This document shows, piece after piece, positions 60,414-64,000 of a stretch of DNA of 64,000 nt. The first letter of the stretch is position 1; the number at the start of each line of letters is the position of its first letter. The position numbers and the translations under genes were made by a program. The notes beneath the pieces were generated by a model that was not told the origin of the DNA, made no database searches, and worked only from the letters and a program-made list of their open reading frames with translations. The DNA comes from an uncultured Selenomonadales bacterium (GTDB lineage Bacteria > Bacillota > Negativicutes > Selenomonadales > Selenomonadaceae): assembly GCA_947165295.1 (NCBI GenBank), contig CAMUZU010000002.1, positions 62,001 through 126,000 of the forward strand, in the 5' to 3' direction.

Positions 60414-62589
60414 AATCCGTCGTCGTCGGGTCAAAGTCAATCGCAACGTCGTCGCGGCGATGAAGTTTATGCACGCGCAGGAACAGTTGCACTTCTTCCA
60501 GGTTGGCGGACTTGATTATCACGGAGAAACGATACAGCCCGCGCAGTTTGGCAATCGCGGCGGGTATCGGTCCCAAAATCTCTTGGCGGTCGTCGGTGTT
60601 GGCGATAATCTCTTCGCGGAAGGCGGCGACGATTTTTTTTGCGAACTTCTTGGCTTTGGCTTCGTCCTTGTGCGTGACGATTAACTTGACCAGCCGACAA
60701 TACGGCGGGAAGAAAATTTCTTCGCGTTGCGGCAACTCGTTCGCGGCGAACTTTTCGTAATCCTGCGCGCAACCGAAACGAATCGCGGGCGCGTCGACGT
60801 TGTACGCCTGCACGACGACTTTGCCGGGCGAATCGGCACGACCTGCGCGACCCGCCGCCTGCGTTATCAGCGTGAAACAAACTTCCGCCGCACGAAAGTT
60901 CGACAAGCTCAACGCCGCGTCCGCATTCAAAATGCCGACCGCCGTCACGTTGCTTATGTCGTGACCTTTGGCGACCATCTGCGTGCCGAACAAGATGTTG
61001 TAATCGCCGCGTGCGAAGGCGTCCAAAATCTTTTGGTGACCGAACTTGCCGCCCGTCGAATCTCTGTCCATGCGAAGAACCCGCGCCGTCGGGAGCGAAT
61101 ATTTCAGCGCGACTTCAAGCTTTTCCGTGCCGACGCCCAAGAACTTAATTTTGTCGGAGCCGCATTCGGGACACTCTTTCGGCGGGTCAGCTTCGCTTTC
61201 GCAGTTGTGGCAACGAATTTTCCCGTCGACGTGGTAAGTGACGGGCAGGCCGCATTCGGGGCACTTGACGACGGAGCCGCACGCTCGGCACATGACGACG
61301 GTTGACCAGCCGCGACGATTAAGCAGGATAATCGCCTGCTTGCCCGCCGACAAAGTTTCGTCAAGCAACTTGAGCAGTTCGCGGCTTAACAGTTCGCGGT
61401 GACCGGCCTTCAACTCGGCGCGCATGTCCACCGCCTTAACTTCGGGCAACGGATTGTTCAGCACGCGACGGGGCATTTTCAGCAACGTCAATTCGCCGCA
61501 TTGTGCACGGTGAAAACTTTCAAGACTCGGCGTCGCGGAACCGAAGACGACCGCCGCGTTGTGAAGTTTGGCGAATTCTTCGGCGACGACGCGGGCTTGA
61601 TAGCGCGGAGTTTTGTCGTCCTGCTTGTAAGAGCCGTCCTGCTCCTCGTCGACGACAATCAAGCCGACATCTTCCAAAGGCGTGAACAGTGCCGACCGTG
61701 CGCCGATAACGATTGACGCCTCGCCGTTGCGAATTCGATAGAAAGCGTCGCCGCGTTCGCCTGCGCCAAGCCGACTGTGCACGACCGCCACGTCCTCGAA
61801 ATTCGCCTTGAAGTTTGCGACGATTTGACCCGTCAACGCAATTTCGGGCACAAGAATCAGCACGCGCCGACCAAGCCGACAGGTTATCTTCGCCAGCTCG
61901 ATGTAAACTTGCGTCTTGCCGGAACCGGTCACGCCGTGCAGAAGGAAGCCGCCGAATCTGCGCGCCGACAAAACTTTTTCGACCGCCGAAATTGCCGCGA
62001 CTTGTTCAGCCGTCAACTCGAACGGTTTGGGCACGGATTTAATCTGCGCGTAGCTGTCGCGTAAAATTCTTCGCCGCTCGACGGTGACAAGTCCCGCGTC
62101 GATTAAAGCGTTGACTGCGTGTGAACTGAAGTCCGACGCTTGAAGTTGCCCGCGTTCACGAAGGAGTTTCAGCAACTTTAACTGCGCGGGCTTGCGCGTG
62201 AAAAGTTTTTCGTCGAACGTACCCGACAACTTCAGCACGCGTTCAAACTTCGCGGCGATTGGTCTGCGGCTTTGTCCCGCCATGAACAGCGACATTGCCA
62301 CCGCCAGCGGGCACAGGTAGAAGTACGCCAACCAGCGCGCCTCGGCAAGCATCGTCGGCGTAAACCACGGCTCGGCGTCCAAGACTTCCGAAATGTCTTT
62401 GAGTTCAAAGTTCGGCGGATCACCGACCGTCGCGACGTTCATGACGAAGCCGACGTATTCTCTGTCGTTGAAAGGCACGACGACCCGCCAGCCCGCCGTA
62501 AGAAAGTTCAGCTCTTCGGGCACGCGATAAGAAAAATCCTTGTCGACGCCGCTTGTCGAAACGTTCACGCGAACTTGAGCGATTATCAT
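60412..62589 (-). CDS. priA: Primosomal protein N' (replication restart helicase)
   Basis: LLHGVTGSGKTQVYIELA; DEEQDGSYKQDDKTPRYQARVVAEEFA; zinc cysteines MCRACGSVVKCPECGLPVTYH; GRAGRADSPGKVVVQAY. Confidence 0.93.
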   Translation of the reverse strand: MIIAQVRVNVSTSGVDKDFSYRVPEELNFLTAGWRVVVPFNDREYVGFVMNVATVGDPPNFELKDISEVLDAEPWFTPTMLAEARWLAYFYLCPLAVAMSLFMAGQSRRPIAAKFERVLKLSGTFDEKLFTRKPAQLKLLKLLRERGQLQASDFSSHAVNALIDAGLVTVERRRILRDSYAQIKSVPKPFELTAEQVAAISAVEKVLSARRFGGFLLHGVTGSGKTQVYIELAKITCRLGRRVLILVPEIALTGQIVANFKANFEDVAVVHSRLGAGERGDAFYRIRNGEASIVIGARSALFTPLEDVGLIVVDEEQDGSYKQDDKTPRYQARVVAEEFAKLHNAAVVFGSATPSLESFHRAQCGELTLLKMPRRVLNNPLPEVKAVDMRAELKAGHRELLSRELLKLLDETLSAGKQAIILLNRRGWSTVVMCRACGSVVKCPECGLPVTYHVDGKIRCHNCESEADPPKECPECGSDKIKFLGVGTEKLEVALKYSLPTARVLRMDRDSTGGKFGHQKILDAFARGDYNILFGTQMVAKGHDISNVTAVGILNADAALSLSNFRAAEVCFTLITQAAGRAGRADSPGKVVVQAYNVDAPAIRFGCAQDYEKFAANELPQREEIFFPPYCRLVKLIVTHKDEAKAKKFAKKIVAAFREEIIANTDDRQEILGPIPAAIAKLRGLYRFSVIIKSANLEEVQLFLRVHKLHRRDDVAIDFDPTTTD

Positions 62590-62729
62590 TGCAACGCCTC
62601 CGAAATGTCTTTGCACGCGACGACTTGCCGACCCGCCGTCAGAAAGTTCAGCTTGTCGGGCACGCGATAAGAAAAATCTTTGTCGACGCCGCTTGTCGAA
62701 ACGTTCACGCGAACTTGAGCGATTATCAT
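62586..62729 (-). pseudogene. Truncated duplicate of priA 5' end (47-aa leader ORF) overlapping priA start by ATGA
   Basis: MIIAQVRVNVSTSGVDKDFSYRVPDKLNFLTAGRQVVACKDISEALQ* vs PriA MIIAQVRVNVSTSGVDKDFSYRVPEELNFLTAGWRVV. Confidence 0.8.
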
Positions 62730-62780
62730 CAACGCAACTCCTTTGTCCGTAATCAGCCGCCACATTGTAGACGAAAATTT

Positions 62781-62810
62781 TTGCGCGGGCAAGAATTTGT
62801 GTGCTATAAT
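62781..62810 (+). promoter_or_regulatory. Promoter of PHP gene
   Basis: TTGCGC-18-TATAAT. Confidence 0.55.
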
Positions 62811-62860
62811 CGCCGCGACAGTCACAAGCTCAGCAATCGAAAGGAGCGCAAAATTTTTTC

Positions 62861-63598
62861 ATGAAAGATATCCTCGACGTTCACATTCACACGACGGCTT
62901 CGGGGCACGCGTACAGCACGTTCGGCGAAGTCATTGCCGCCGCGAAGAACAAAGGCCTTGAACTTGTCGGTATCGCCGACCACGCGCCAAGCGTCCCGGG
63001 CGTGTCGCACAGTTTCCACTTCGTGAATTTCAAAGTTATTCCCCGCGACGCTTACGGCATGAAAATTGCAATGGGCGCGGAGCTGAACATAATCGATTAT
63101 TCGGGCAGCACCGACCTTCCTGCGAAGATTCTTAAGAAACTCGACTACACAATCGCCAGCTTGCACAGGGAGTGCATTGACACGGGCAGCGTCGACGAAA
63201 ACACCGCCGCGTTAATCGGCGCAATGAAAAATCCGCACGTCGTCATTCTCGGTCACCCCGACAATCCGCAGTTCCCCGCAGATTTGGACGCCGTCGCTCA
63301 TGCCGCGAAAGATTCGGGCGTTCTGCTCGAAATCAACAACAGTTCGTATACGCCGAACGCTCACCGCGCAGGTTCCGCCGAAAACGCGAAGTTGATGCTT
63401 GCCGCCTGCAAACGTTACGGCACGAAAGTTATCATGGGCTCGGACGCACACATCGACCTTGACGTCGGCAATCATGCGCTGTCGCAGAAACTTCTTGCCG
63501 ATAACGACTTCCCTGAAGAGCTGGTTGTCAACAGCGACATTGAAAAGTTTTTCGACTGCATTCGTCACAGAAATTCTTTGAGACCGAAAGGAGCGTAA
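62861..63598 (+). CDS. PHP-domain metal-dependent hydrolase (YcdX-like)
   Basis: LDVHIHTTASGHAYSTFGE...GIADHAP...VILGHPDNPQF...MGSDAHI. Confidence 0.88.
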   Translation: MKDILDVHIHTTASGHAYSTFGEVIAAAKNKGLELVGIADHAPSVPGVSHSFHFVNFKVIPRDAYGMKIAMGAELNIIDYSGSTDLPAKILKKLDYTIASLHRECIDTGSVDENTAALIGAMKNPHVVILGHPDNPQFPADLDAVAHAAKDSGVLLEINNSSYTPNAHRAGSAENAKLMLAACKRYGTKVIMGSDAHIDLDVGNHALSQKLLADNDFPEELVVNSDIEKFFDCIRHRNSLRPKGA

Positions 63599-63604
63599 AA
63601 TAAT

Positions 63605-64000
63605 TTGTTGGTTCACGAAATCATAAATCGCGGGCACGACGCCGACATTGCAATCGTCGACGAAGGACGCCGCACGACTTATGCGCAACTCAAGCGGGAC
63701 ATCAAACGTTACCGCAACCATCTGCACGCGTTGGGAATTCGTCAAGGTGACCGCGTCGGCATCTTCTCACGCAACAGCGCGGAATTCATCTTCGCTTACT
63801 TCGCGGCGACTTCTTTGGGCGCAATCAACGTGCCGATAAACTTTCAGCTCAGTCCGCGTGAAACCGCTTACATTTTGCAGGACGCGGGAGTCAAACATTT
63901 GTTGACTTACGAGCAGATTAATTTCGACGAGCCGATTGACGTCGAGCAACACGACATTGCCACGTTCGGCGACGGTGAATTTGACGACGCGCCCGACTTG
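63605..64000 (+). CDS. AMP-binding acyl-CoA synthetase-like protein (partial)
   Basis: RRTTYAQLKRDIKRYRNHLHALGIRQGDRVGIFSRNSAEFIFAYFAATSLGAINVPINFQLSPRETAYILQDA; runs off window. Confidence 0.85.
   Translation, partial: MLVHEIINRGHDADIAIVDEGRRTTYAQLKRDIKRYRNHLHALGIRQGDRVGIFSRNSAEFIFAYFAATSLGAINVPINFQLSPRETAYILQDAGVKHLLTYEQINFDEPIDVEQHDIATFGDGEFDDAPDL

Noticed and set aside
1-64000. tRNA or rRNA genes, insertion sequences
   Set aside because: None recognised by eye on either strand; a tRNAscan/ISfinder run would be needed to exclude them formally.

Overview
The window holds most of a temperate podovirus-like prophage plus host chromosome on its right. The host looks like a Negativicutes/Selenomonas-type Firmicute, inferred only from protein style. 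Reading the minus strand from right to left, the phage runs: accessory and early genes (~56.6-44.0 kb), a cro/cI-like switch (~44.0-44.7 kb), replication/recombination genes (43.6-30 kb), a plus-strand cassette (28.9-29.9 kb), terminases and portal (24.1-20.0 kb), P22-like adaptor and gp10-like genes, repetitive fibre/rod proteins, and a large ejection-type protein with murein-hydrolase domains that runs off the left edge. A GIY-YIG/HTH fusion repressor and a tyrosine integrase lie at the right end (56.7-58.7 kb). Host genes follow: an RTX repeat protein, priA, a PHP hydrolase and an acyl-CoA synthetase-like gene. The strongest unexplained signals are: (1) two arrays of degenerate 5-nt units (NNRCC on +, GGYNN on -) at 51978-52052 and ~52577-52980, flanking one phage gene and adjacent to a possible RAMP/Cas7-like protein; (2) a ~425-nt highly base-paired intergenic region at 28238-28662, a candidate large ncRNA; (3) a 68-bp repeat with covarying palindromes at 17523 and 17812; (4) an island of small genes on alternating strands with a shared intergenic cassette (44.7-49.2 kb); (5) a truncated, translationally coupled duplicate of the priA 5' end. 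No major capsid gene is recognisable between portal and adaptor. All calls are from reading the sequence; no searches were run.
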